Origin: Rhodococcus sp. IEGM 1379
Lineage (GTDB): Bacteria; Actinomycetota; Actinomycetes; Mycobacteriales; Mycobacteriaceae
Direction: 5' to 3'
Length of the DNA stretch: 64,000 nucleotides
NCBI RefSeq assembly: GCF_030056815.1
Contig: NZ_JASHKR010000006.1
Location: forward strand, 1-64,000
The notes under the pieces were generated by a model that was not told the origin of the DNA, did not search any database, and saw only the letters and a program-made list of their open reading frames with translations. The position numbers and the translations under genes are program-made. Numbering within the stretch: position 1 is the first letter of the stretch; every line of letters starts with the position of its first letter. Positions 55,364 to 63,387 of this stretch are shown here, in pieces.

Positions 55364-56099
55364 CGGTTTCGATAAGATCGTGCCCGAGATCGGAACGGAT
55401 GCCGTCAGGGTTGGACAGGCCCCGTGTGTACCAGGAACGATCGGCTTCGGGATGCGGACCGACCACGCCGACGCGGCCCAATCCGAATTCGGTCACCACT
55501 GCTGCCACTTTTCCGTTGCGGTAGCGGGCCAAGACCTCGACTGGAGCGTCGTCGCGCAGCACGAAGATGGGGCCGTCCTGGAAGAACATCGAGCGAGGTT
55601 CGCCGCGCCACGACACCTCGACGATCGAGTTCTCGGTGGTGTCGATGTCTGATCCGCGAGACGAGATGTACCGTGCGGTGTCGCCGGGCAGTAGCCCGAA
55701 ACTCGGTGTGGCTCCGGCTAAATAGCCACCGAGACAGAATCCGAGGTAGTGTCCGCCGGTACGGACCCAGCCGCGGATCGGTTCCGCGTACTGCTCCATG
55801 TGGACCCACGCTGATAACAGGTCGCCGCCGCCGGGTTGTGCGTAGAGCGATGCACTTGCCAACGTCCGTGCGCTCAGCGGAACATCTTCGTCCGGACCGC
55901 AGAAGGTGACGTCGTACGGATCAGGCGCAGATTCGAGTAACCGAGCAACAGCTTCGGGGCATCCGGGCGAGGATGCCGGTCCGCGGTAGACCAGTGCACT
56001 GCGCGATCGGATTCGAGTGGAATCAGCCGACGCGGCAACAGTTCCGCCAATTGTCACCAGCGCGGTTGCCGAGATGAGAAATGTGCGTCGATTCAGCAT
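55341..56099 (-). CDS. BPL_N-domain protein, Tat-exported paralogue
   Basis: A 252-residue paralogue of the cytoplasmic BPL_N protein: both share ALVYRGPAS-PGC-EAVA-LL, YAQPGGGDL, YLGFCLGGYLAG, FFQDGP-type and VGPHPEAD motifs, including the Cys and the His-x-Glu. Here a twin-arginine signal (NRRTFLISATALVTIGG) is fused in front, so this copy works outside the membrane. ATG 56099 was chosen; ATG 56126 adds nine residues. It reads towards the cluster and overlaps its last gene by 23 bases. Confidence 0.85.
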   Translation of the reverse strand: MLNRRTFLISATALVTIGGTVAASADSTRIRSRSALVYRGPASSPGCPEAVARLLESAPDPYDVTFCGPDEDVPLSARTLASASLYAQPGGGDLLSAWVHMEQYAEPIRGWVRTGGHYLGFCLGGYLAGATPSFGLLPGDTARYISSRGSDIDTTENSIVEVSWRGEPRSMFFQDGPIFVLRDDAPVEVLARYRNGKVAAVVTEFGLGRVGVVGPHPEADRSWYTRGLSNPDGIRSDLGHDLIETVTLVPQQ

Positions 56100-56243
56100 T
56101 TCTTTGCGTTCAGCATCGTCGGGCAATCATGTACTTACTGTATCGAACTCGATGAGGTGGGCGGCGTTCCCTCCGAACCGAAGGCGCCGCGTACCGTTAC
56201 TTCCAACACCTGCGGCGCAAACTAGAAGGTAGGAAGAAGAGCA

Positions 56244-56555
56244 ATGTTGGAAGTCGACTTGAATTCACTGGAAGCGGCACTGGCGGCGGGTGCACCGTTG
56301 ATCGATGTTCGGGAGGCCGACGAGTTCGCTCAGGTGCGCGTTCCCGGTGCGGTGCTGATCCCGATGAGCGAGTTCGTTGCGCGACTGGGTGAGATTCCCG
56401 AAGCAGAAACCGTCTACGTGATCTGTGCGGTCGGCGGACGCAGTTTGCAGGTCGCCGAGTACCTGCAGGGCCGCGATATCAACGCTGTATCGGTGCGGGG
56501 CGGAACGATGGAGTGGTTCCAGTCCGGCCGTGAGGTCGAGACCGGCGAGGTCTGA
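56244..56555 (+). CDS. Rhodanese-domain protein (single domain)
   Basis: A 103-residue sulfurtransferase-type protein. It has the CH2A-like LIDVREADEFAQVRVPGAVL and the active loop VICAVGGRSLQVAEYL with catalytic Cys near residue 65. Single-domain rhodaneses move sulfane sulfur or act as adaptors. ATG 56244 is preceded by AGGAAGA. Its neighbours suggest no pathway; it converges with the TDT transporter gene 12 bases downstream. Confidence 0.92.
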   Translation: MLEVDLNSLEAALAAGAPLIDVREADEFAQVRVPGAVLIPMSEFVARLGEIPEAETVYVICAVGGRSLQVAEYLQGRDINAVSVRGGTMEWFQSGREVETGEV

Positions 56556-56567
56556 CCTGTTGTTCGG

Positions 56568-57653
56568 TTAGGCGGCGGCCGGCAGGACGCCACTGCGGAT
56601 CGAACCCACGGTGCGGCTTGCCACCGTTGCCCAGATAGGGATCAGTGCAACCAGCAGCGTGACGGCCACAGCGAGAACCAGTGGCGAACCGGTGGCGCCC
56701 CCGAAGGCGCTGGCGCCGACGGCGCAGGCGCCGATCGGGAAGGTGAAACTCCACCACCCGAGCGAGAAGGACAAGCCGCGTCGGAGTGCCTGAACGGTAA
56801 TCGTCGTGACGGTGATGAACGCGACCACACCGAGCGCTCCGACGACGGTGCCGTACACAAGTCCGAACGTGTGTAGGGCGGTAGCGGTGTGTGCGTCGAG
56901 AACATTGTGCGACGCTGCGGCCAGGAGGTTGGATGCGCCGATCGACTGGCCGATCACGCCGAGCGGGATCCACAGTGAGGGAATGGCATTGAACGGAATC
57001 GCATCAATTCCGCGAGCACGATTGTCTGCGAACTGGCGAGCGACAGCGATGATGATGACGATCGCGGCCGTCAGTGCCATCGCGAACAGGAGGTAACAGA
57101 ACACGAGAGCCGACGTGCGCAGCGCGCCTTCGGGCAGATGCGACGTGACTGCTGCTCCTGTCGTCGCGGAGACCATCGGCGGTACGACGGGCATGAGCCA
57201 GAACGGCATGGCCGTCGCCATGCCGGCGTCGCGGGCCAACCGAACCATCATGACGACGTACGTGCCGAGACCCAGCGCGGTGCCCAGAACCCACAGCGTC
57301 AGTGAGATGGCGATTGCGACGCCATGGCCGAGAAAGATTTGACCGGTGGTGCCGGTCGCTGAACCCACAGTCAGCAGTGCCATCGCCACGGCCCCGTAGA
57401 ACGGGAACATCGCGGGGCTACGCATGTACACCAGAGCTTGATCGCGATGCGATGTCCAATGCGCGGCAAAAGCGCCCACCAATGCGACCAAGATGGCAAC
57501 AGCCAGGAACCAGAAGACCTCCGCTACAACCTTCAGTGCTGCGACCTCGGGTTCGAGGGATGCCGCCGCCACCGACACGATTCCGGTTCCCATCGCAGCC
57601 GCGAACCAATTCGGGGTGATGTGCGCGAAGGCGGACTGTGGTGCGGTGTTCAT
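56568..57653 (-). CDS. TDT-family transporter (SLAC1/TehA-like)
   Basis: About 361 residues with ten hydrophobic segments. The N-terminal block ITPNWFAAAMGTGIVSVAAAS is typical of the tellurite-resistance/dicarboxylate transporter family, with the helix pairs of SLAC1-type anion channels. Substrates in the family include C4-dicarboxylates, sulfite and other anions. ATG 57653 is preferred; a start at 57713 would overlap the operator-like repeat. It is divergent from a LysR gene, the usual arrangement for a regulated exporter. Confidence 0.85.
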   Translation of the reverse strand: MNTAPQSAFAHITPNWFAAAMGTGIVSVAAASLEPEVAALKVVAEVFWFLAVAILVALVGAFAAHWTSHRDQALVYMRSPAMFPFYGAVAMALLTVGSATGTTGQIFLGHGVAIAISLTLWVLGTALGLGTYVVMMVRLARDAGMATAMPFWLMPVVPPMVSATTGAAVTSHLPEGALRTSALVFCYLLFAMALTAAIVIIIAVARQFADNRARGIDAIPFNAIPSLWIPLGVIGQSIGASNLLAAASHNVLDAHTATALHTFGLVYGTVVGALGVVAFITVTTITVQALRRGLSFSLGWWSFTFPIGACAVGASAFGGATGSPLVLAVAVTLLVALIPIWATVASRTVGSIRSGVLPAAA

Positions 57654-57708
57654 GGACTCAAGTCTGGCCGGAGCCGATTCGTGCCGGTAGACGGCTCGGT
57701 CTTGAATG

Positions 57709-57729
57709 CCCACAATTGGCGGTTGTGGG
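57709..57729. promoter_or_regulatory. Inverted repeat, candidate LysR operator
   Basis: CCCACAA-TTGGCGG-TTGTGGG, perfect 7-bp arms with 7-base spacer, between the TDT transporter and the LysR gene, 15 bases before the LysR ATG. Size and place fit a LysR recognition site. Confidence 0.65.
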
Positions 57730-57743
57730 TTTAATCTGAACCT

Positions 57744-58652
57744 ATGTTGTCTCCCCGGGTGCCGGAACTGAGTGCGCTGGACGTGCTGCGGTCAGTGGCG
57801 CGTCTGGGAAGCATGGGAGCAGCCGGTCGCGAGCACGGACTCAGTCAGCAGGCCGTCAGCGCACGGGTTCGGTCCGTTGAGCGGCAACTTGGAATCAAGG
57901 TGTTCGATCGAGCCGCCACTGGTGTGCGGCCGACGGCCGAAGGTGGGCTGATCCTCGAATGGGCCAGCCGCATACTCGTCACCGCCGAGGAAATGGCCTC
58001 CGGTGTCGCTGCCCTTCGTGGGGAGCGGGACGCAGCAGTCACGGTTGCCGCGAGCATGACCATCGCCGAGTATCTTGTCCCCGGTTGGACCGTCGCGATG
58101 CGTCACAAGTTCCCGAATGTCGTCGCATCGGTCAGTCTCCACAACTCTTCCGACGTGTCAGCTCAGGTCCAGGCCGGTAAAGCTGACATCGGCTTTGTCG
58201 AGGGACCGGACGTGCCGTCGGCGCTCGCGTCGTGTGAAGTGGCGCGAGATCATCTGGTGGTCGTGGTTCCGCCCGAACACGAGTGGGCGCGCGGCGCACC
58301 GGTTCCGATCGCCGAACTCGCGCGCACCCCGCTTATTCAACGCGAATCCGGATCAGGCACCCGCATGACCCTCGAGAATGCAGTGCCTGGCTGCGTACCG
58401 CCGATGCTCGAACTCACCTCGTGTACCGCCGTCAAAGCTGCCGTAGTCGCGGGCAATGCGCCGGCGGTGCTCTCGTCCCTTGCGGTCGCGGCAGATCTGA
58501 CCGACGGCCGGCTCGTTGCCGTCAACGTCGAAGGTCTTCGGATGCCTCGACGCCTCCAAGCCGTGTGGGATCCGGTGCGCGGATTGCGCGGCGCGGCAAG
58601 AGATTTCCTCGATATCGCGCTCGGCTCCAACGCTGCCGTTCACTCGCACTGA
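57744..58652 (+). CDS. LysR-family transcriptional regulator
   Basis: A 302-residue regulator. The N-terminal helix-turn-helix (SALDVLRSVARLGSMGAAGR, HGLSQQAVSARVRSVERQLG) spans about 9-60; the effector domain follows from 95 with the periplasmic-binding-like pattern VTVAASMTIAEYLVPGW. The divergent TDT transporter gene and the repeat at 57709 indicate local control, probably induced by the transported anion. It converges with trmL, 4 bases apart. Confidence 0.93.
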   Translation: MLSPRVPELSALDVLRSVARLGSMGAAGREHGLSQQAVSARVRSVERQLGIKVFDRAATGVRPTAEGGLILEWASRILVTAEEMASGVAALRGERDAAVTVAASMTIAEYLVPGWTVAMRHKFPNVVASVSLHNSSDVSAQVQAGKADIGFVEGPDVPSALASCEVARDHLVVVVPPEHEWARGAPVPIAELARTPLIQRESGSGTRMTLENAVPGCVPPMLELTSCTAVKAAVVAGNAPAVLSSLAVAADLTDGRLVAVNVEGLRMPRRLQAVWDPVRGLRGAARDFLDIALGSNAAVHSH

Positions 58653-58656
58653 CGGG

Positions 58657-59121
58657 TTAGACCGCACCCTTGAAGCCGTGCTGACGCCAGGCCTCATACG
58701 TCACGAGTGCTGCTGCGTTGGACAGGTTGAGTGACCGTCGGCCGGGAAGCATCGGAATCCGCAGGCATTCGGTGATGTGAGCATCCGCCAATACTTCCTC
58801 GGACAAACCCGTCGGCTCGGGACCGAACAGCAAGACATCGCCGGGCTGATAGGCGATATCGGCATACGAGGTAGTTGCGTGCGCAGTGAACGCGAACACC
58901 CGCGCCGGGAGGACTGCATCCCAGGCGGCCGCAAGATTCTCGTGAACGGTGACGGAGGCGAGATCGTGATAGTCCAAGCCGGCTCGTTTGAGTTTCGGCT
59001 CGGACAGGTCGAATCCCAGCGGGCCCACCAGGTGCAGTTCACAACCGGTTCCCGCGACCATGCGGATCGCGTTTCCGGTATTGGGTGGAATTCGGGGCTC
59101 GTGGAACATGACTCTGAACAC
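58657..59121 (-). CDS. trmL: tRNA (cytidine/uridine-34 2'-O)-methyltransferase, SpoU/TrmL type
   Basis: A 154-residue SPOUT methyltransferase, equal in length to M. tuberculosis Rv3366 (spoU). The N-terminal PRIPPNTGNAIRMVAGTGCE carries the conserved Asn and Arg. The C-terminal knot has LLFGPEPTGL, IPMLPGRRSLNLSNAAA and YEAWRQHGF. It should methylate the wobble ribose of certain leucine tRNAs. GTG 59121 was chosen because it gives the family start (VFRVMF); an upstream ATG adds 18 unrelated residues. Confidence 0.92.
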   Translation of the reverse strand: MFRVMFHEPRIPPNTGNAIRMVAGTGCELHLVGPLGFDLSEPKLKRAGLDYHDLASVTVHENLAAAWDAVLPARVFAFTAHATTSYADIAYQPGDVLLFGPEPTGLSEEVLADAHITECLRIPMLPGRRSLNLSNAAALVTYEAWRQHGFKGAV

Positions 59122-59240
59122 CACCGGAACCCTACCGTGCGGTGCTGTGCGGGCCACAGGTCGACATTTACCCATTATGACAACAAACCGGACAGTCTAT
59201 GAGAACCTATCGGCTGCACTCCTCTCAGAATGGACATTTC

Positions 59241-59906
59241 ATGAACCCTCCCGCCGGTTGGAACCCCGATCCCTTCGAGCCCAGCATCGACCGCTACTGG
59301 GACGGTCAGCAGTGGACGGGAGAGACCCGGCCCAATGGCGTCGGCGCGTCGACGAGGGTTCCCGGCGCACCGGGTGCACCGGTTCCGGATCCGGAGGCGC
59401 CGGCCGGGCAAAAGCGCAAGTGGCCATGGATTGCCGGTGCTGCGGGCGTGGCAATGGCCGGGTTTGTGGCGATCGGAGTTGCTGGCGGATCAGGGGAGTC
59501 CGAAGGGTCGACGAAGCCCGTAGTGACCTCTTCTGCGACAGTGGCCGCGACTACGACGAAAACGACGACTGCAACAACGACGAAGGCCACGACTACGGCG
59601 ACGGTTCCGCCGACCACGACGACTACAGTCCCGCCGACAACAACGACCGTCGCACCAATGCCGTTGGTCCCCCAGGTGCAAGCGACTACGACGACGCCTT
59701 ACGTTCCACCGGCACCTGCCTATGTGCCACCGCCGACTACCGAACCCGCGTACGTTCCGCCGCCTGCCAAAGCGCCGAATGCCGGAGTGAGCTACGCGAA
59801 CTGCACTGCGGTGAAAGCAGCTGGTGCCGCACCCATCTACCGGGGCGATCCGGGGTACTCGTCGAAGCTCGATCGTGACGGCGACGGCGTCGCCTGCGAA
59901 AAATAG
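59241..59906 (+). CDS. DUF2510 and excalibur-domain membrane protein
   Basis: A 221-residue protein in four parts. DUF2510 lies at residues 1-30 (PPAGWNPDPFEPSIDRYWDG, then QQWTGETR). One membrane segment lies near 60-80 (WIAGAAGVAMAGFVAIGVAG). A low-complexity Thr/Pro linker of about 90 residues follows. The C-terminal excalibur calcium-binding motif reads YANCTAVKAAGAAPIYRG and DRDGDGVACE with two cysteines. The C-terminus would lie in the cell wall. Function unknown; excalibur domains bind Ca2+ in extracellular proteins. ATG 59241 starts exactly at DUF2510. Confidence 0.88.
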   Translation: MNPPAGWNPDPFEPSIDRYWDGQQWTGETRPNGVGASTRVPGAPGAPVPDPEAPAGQKRKWPWIAGAAGVAMAGFVAIGVAGGSGESEGSTKPVVTSSATVAATTTKTTTATTTKATTTATVPPTTTTTVPPTTTTVAPMPLVPQVQATTTTPYVPPAPAYVPPPTTEPAYVPPPAKAPNAGVSYANCTAVKAAGAAPIYRGDPGYSSKLDRDGDGVACEK

Positions 59907-59939
59907 CCGGTTGCGGCGGTGTCGGTGCTTCGGTGCAGT

Positions 59940-60554
59940 ATGTATCTCATGCTCCCCGAAGAAACCGACGTCGTCGGCGAAGACTATTCCGATGCGCGTT
60001 TGTCCGGCCAGACCTGGAGTCAGCGCACATTCACCAATTGCAATTTCCGCGATGCAGACCTCACAGGCATCAAGACAGAGTCTGTGGTCTTCACCGATTG
60101 TGATTTCACCGGAACCGACCTGGGGGAGTCCGTTCACGTCGGAACGGCGTTTCGGTCCTGCAACTTTGCGCGGACAAGCCTGTGGCACAGCACTTTCCGC
60201 AATTGCAGTTTGATGGGTTCAACCTTCGAGGGGTGCCGGATCCGGCCACTGACCCTCGAAGAGGTCGACTTCTCGCTCACCGCTCTGGGCGGCGCCGACC
60301 TGCGCAAGATCGACTTCACGTCGTGCCGGTTCCGCGAAGCAAACCTCGTCCGCACGGATATGCGAGGCGCAATTCTTGCGTCGGCAGATCTCACCGGTGC
60401 TCGTACCGGCGGTCTCAAGCTCGAAGGTGCAGACCTGCGGGGCGCACGTATCGACGCGAGTCTGTGGACTTCCGCCACAGTCGGAAACGCCAAGATCGAA
60501 CTGATGCAGGCTGTGTCGTACGCGTCGGCACACGGACTGGTTGTCGATATCTAG
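59940..60554 (+). CDS. mfpA: Pentapeptide-repeat protein, MfpA type
   Basis: About 204 residues forming a right-handed quadrilateral beta-helix of A(D/N)LxX-like repeats (for example FTNCNFRDADLTGIK, FTDCDFTGTDLGES, SADLTGARTGGLKLEGADLR). A central run LWHSTFRNCSLMGSTFEGCR, then RPLTLEEVDF, matches M. tuberculosis MfpA (Rv3361c), a DNA-mimic that binds gyrase and lowers fluoroquinolone sensitivity. Synteny between spoU and folD agrees. The start may be ATG 59940 or 59949. In M. tuberculosis the gene follows a conservon of GTPase and roadblock genes; none is present here. Confidence 0.9.
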   Translation: MYLMLPEETDVVGEDYSDARLSGQTWSQRTFTNCNFRDADLTGIKTESVVFTDCDFTGTDLGESVHVGTAFRSCNFARTSLWHSTFRNCSLMGSTFEGCRIRPLTLEEVDFSLTALGGADLRKIDFTSCRFREANLVRTDMRGAILASADLTGARTGGLKLEGADLRGARIDASLWTSATVGNAKIELMQAVSYASAHGLVVDI

Positions 60555-60564
60555 CCGGTGTTGC

Positions 60565-61101
60565 CTAGCGAATGAACTCCCGCGCGAGTAGGTCCAGGAG
60601 TAGTCCGTCTTTCCAGACTCCGTGGCGATCGCGGGAGTATTCGCGCATCACTCCGACGTCCTTGAAACCCACGGATCGGTAGCAGGCGATCGCGATTGTG
60701 TTGTCGACTTCCGGATCGATGACCAACCGGTGGAATTTCAGGTCGTCAATGAGATGAGCGCACAGAATGCGGATGGTTTCACGGCCGAATCCTTGTCCGT
60801 GGACAGCTGGATCGAGGAACAGATCGAGTCCGGCGTGGCGGAAGTCCGGGTCGTCCTCGGCGTACCACTGAATGAATCCGATCAGCTGTTTGCCGTGGAA
60901 GACGCTGTATCGGATGGTGCCGGGTTCGGGTGTGCTCGGCCAGTCTGCGTCGACATCCCCTCGCTCCGCTCGACCGTCGGGATTCTGCCACCACTTCACC
61001 ACGTCGGGGTCCCGGTGAATGGCCCTCAACCGGGAATAATCGTCGGGCGCGATGGGGGTGAGGAGCACCCTCGGACCGCGTAGTTCCGGAGCCGTTGTCA
61101 C
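60565..61101 (-). CDS. GNAT acetyltransferase resembling aminoglycoside 6'-N-acetyltransferases
   Basis: A 178-residue GNAT enzyme. The acetyl-CoA loop is DPAVHGQGFGRETIRILCAH near 97-116, and the motif B part IDPEVDNTIAIACYRSVGF resembles the corresponding part of AAC(6')-type enzymes (TDP..N..AI.CY...GF). It begins RGPRVLLTPIAPDDYSRLR, a pattern shared with RimJ-like proteins, so a peptide or small-amine substrate is equally possible. It faces mfpA with 10 bases between stops and diverges from folD. Confidence 0.85.
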   Translation of the reverse strand: MTTAPELRGPRVLLTPIAPDDYSRLRAIHRDPDVVKWWQNPDGRAERGDVDADWPSTPEPGTIRYSVFHGKQLIGFIQWYAEDDPDFRHAGLDLFLDPAVHGQGFGRETIRILCAHLIDDLKFHRLVIDPEVDNTIAIACYRSVGFKDVGVMREYSRDRHGVWKDGLLLDLLAREFIR

Positions 61102-61123
61102 TCACCGACCTTAACCTGGAACA

Positions 61124-61990
61124 ATGGTCGCCGTGACTGCAACGATCCTCGACGGCAAAGCTACCCGCGACGAAATCTTCGAAGACCTGAAGGTGCGGGT
61201 GAGCGCGCTGAAAGCAGCGGGCATCACGCCCGGCTTGGGCACCATCCTCGTAGGAGACGATCCAGGATCTGCTGCCTACGTCCGCGGTAAGCACAACGAC
61301 TGCGCCAAGGTCGGCATCAATTCCTTGCGACGCGATCTGCCTGCGGACATCACGCAGGAACAGCTCAACGCCACCATCGACGAGCTCAACGCCAACCCCG
61401 AGTGCACCGGCTACATCGTGCAGTTACCGCTACCCAAGCACCTTGACGAGAACGCAGCCCTCGAGCGCATCGATCCCGACAAGGATGCCGACGGCCTGCA
61501 CCCCGTGAACCTCGGACGGTTGGTTCTGGGTAAGGAAGCTCCGCTGCCCTGCACTCCGCGCGGAATCCTGCACCTCCTGCGCCGCTACGAGGTCCCGATT
61601 GCCGGCGCCCACGTTGTTGTCGTCGGCCGCGGCATCACCGTCGGCCGCCCCATCGGCCTTCTCCTGACGCGCCGCAGCGAAAACGCCACAGTTACTCTCT
61701 GCCACACCGGAACTCGCGATCTGGCTGCCGAAGTTCGCCGCGCCGACATCATCGTCGCCGCCGCCGGTGTACCCGGACTGATCACGGCAGACATGGTCAA
61801 GCCCGGTGCCGCGATTCTCGACGTTGGTGTCAGTCGGACCGACGACGGATTGCGCGGCGACGTTGCCGCCGACGTCAACGAGGTTGCCGGCTTCGTCTCG
61901 CCCAATCCCGGTGGCGTGGGCCCGTTGACGCGTGCGTTCCTGATCACCAACGTGGTCGAGCGTGCCGAGCGAGTCCTGGCCGGAGCCTGA
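61124..61990 (+). CDS. folD: Bifunctional methylenetetrahydrofolate dehydrogenase/cyclohydrolase
   Basis: A 288-residue enzyme interconverting methylene-, methenyl- and formyl-tetrahydrofolate with NADP. Folate site: [14 protein letters not shown] with the catalytic Lys near 55, and [16 protein letters not shown] site: [20 protein letters not shown] near 165-184. The C-terminal [20 protein letters not shown] is typical. It is followed after 5 bases by the DUF3017 gene, the same pair as Rv3356c-Rv3355c. Confidence 0.98.
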   Translation: MVAVTATILDGKATRDEIFEDLKVRVSALKAAGITPGLGTILVGDDPGSAAYVRGKHNDCAKVGINSLRRDLPADITQEQLNATIDELNANPECTGYIVQLPLPKHLDENAALERIDPDKDADGLHPVNLGRLVLGKEAPLPCTPRGILHLLRRYEVPIAGAHVVVVGRGITVGRPIGLLLTRRSENATVTLCHTGTRDLAAEVRRADIIVAAAGVPGLITADMVKPGAAILDVGVSRTDDGLRGDVAADVNEVAGFVSPNPGGVGPLTRAFLITNVVERAERVLAGA

Positions 61991-61995
61991 ATCTC

Positions 61996-62280
61996 ATGAC
62001 CTCACCGGTCGGCCTCGTGAAGAAGAATCTGCCCATGATCGTGGTTCTCACCGTGATCGCAGCAGCTTTTGTTCTTGTCCTGGCCGATCGGTGGCGCCGT
62101 GGCTCTCTGGTCTTGGGAGTGGCGGTCATCATCGGTGCTATTGCGCGATGGTTTGTATCGCCGGAACGCGTCGGGCTTCTTGCCGTGCGCGGCAAGAAGT
62201 TCGACACCGCAGCGATGGGTGTGATGGGCGCATTGATCGTCCTGTTGGCGTTGACGATCGACCCGCTCGGGACAGACTGA
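61996..62280 (+). CDS. DUF3017 small membrane protein
   Basis: A 94-residue protein with three hydrophobic segments (about 10-28, 34-51 and 71-89) separated by short charged loops (ADRWRRGS, SPERVGLLAVRGKKFD). It corresponds to Rv3355c by its place directly after folD and by size. No function is known. The tight spacing shows co-transcription with folD. Confidence 0.87.
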   Translation: MTSPVGLVKKNLPMIVVLTVIAAAFVLVLADRWRRGSLVLGVAVIIGAIARWFVSPERVGLLAVRGKKFDTAAMGVMGALIVLLALTIDPLGTD

Positions 62281-62288
62281 GTGAGCTG

Positions 62289-63142
62289 TCAGCTTCCGTA
62301 GAACGTCGATCCATCTATCTCGTGTAGTGGAATCCACTCGCTCTGCGTCTTTGCGGCAGCAGATCGGCGCACACCGGGATTGGCTACTTGGAACAACGAC
62401 CACAGTTCTTCGAGACGGTTCTCGACAGGTGTTCCGGTCATCGCTACTTTCACGTCAGCGCTCAAGCGGGCCGCAGCCTGTGCTGCCAGCGACGACGGAT
62501 TCTTGACCTGCTGAGCCTCGTCGAAGATCGCCGAGGAAGGGTGAGATGCGGTGCAAATCGGTTGATCTCGCGTCGCCAGTTTCCGATTACCGAGGTGGGA
62601 CAGACAACGAGGTGGGGGCCGTGGGCGGCCCTGACCGCGATCATCGAAATGGCTTGCAATGTCTTGCCCCGGCCCATTTCGTCGGCGAGGATGCCACCTC
62701 CGGACTCGGTCAACGCTGTCAACCAGGCCACTCCCTGCATCTGATAGGGACGCAGAGTCGCCTGTACCTGGGCTCGATCGAGTTCGTCGCGGACGGTCAG
62801 TGCGTGAAGGAAGTGCGTCGCAGTCGACGTCGCACTCTTGATGACGGTGTCGTCGCGGTCGAGAGAGGCGTGCGCCGCCGTCGGCATGGACTGCAGTTCG
62901 CGGGTGTCGATCACCCGCTTCCAGGCGAGTACGGACTCGCCGATGCCGGCATGATCGTCGCGCAACGTCCGCAACGACTGCACTGCTTCGGCGAACTCGA
63001 TCACCTGAACCGCGACTACGGTCGGCGCGATGACATCGTCGATCGGAACTGCCATTCGGTAGGTGGCCGGCGTTCCGACCGGGAGTCCCAAAGTTTCGAG
63101 TTCACCAGTCGGATCAGCCACACCCCAGAACGCGAACGCCAT
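62289..63142 (-). pseudogene. Truncated SNF2-family helicase gene with deletion and frameshift
   Basis: Reading leftwards from 63142, the frame encodes a degenerate N-terminus and then the SNF2 start ([34 protein letters not shown] as Walker [21 protein letters not shown]). Near 62530 about 50 residues are missing and the frame changes. The second frame continues [20 protein letters not shown] and [20 protein letters not shown] to a stop at 62289. The whole helicase C-terminal lobe is absent. Walker A has Arg where Leu is usual. Not functional. Confidence 0.85.
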
Positions 63143-63387
63143 GTGTTCAGGCAGTTAGGTTGCCTGCAGTCGATCAGGGCGCGGTTGAGTTACGGGCGCC
63201 GATGTTAGCTGGGATCAGTGACCGGGCGCTAACGGATTCGCCGTGAAAAACGCTGATCACGTGTGGTTTTCCCGACATTGACGAAATGTGATAGATCCGC
63301 TCTGGCCGTATTGCGATGTTTCGGCTGGGTAACTGGCTAGCATTGTCCGCAGCGTCAGATGGCGCGCGGCTCGCGAACGAGGACAGT

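Noticed and set aside
62546-63208. Open frame of 220 codons on the plus strand
   Set aside because: It is antisense to the SNF2 remnant, whose helicase motifs on the minus strand are unmistakable.
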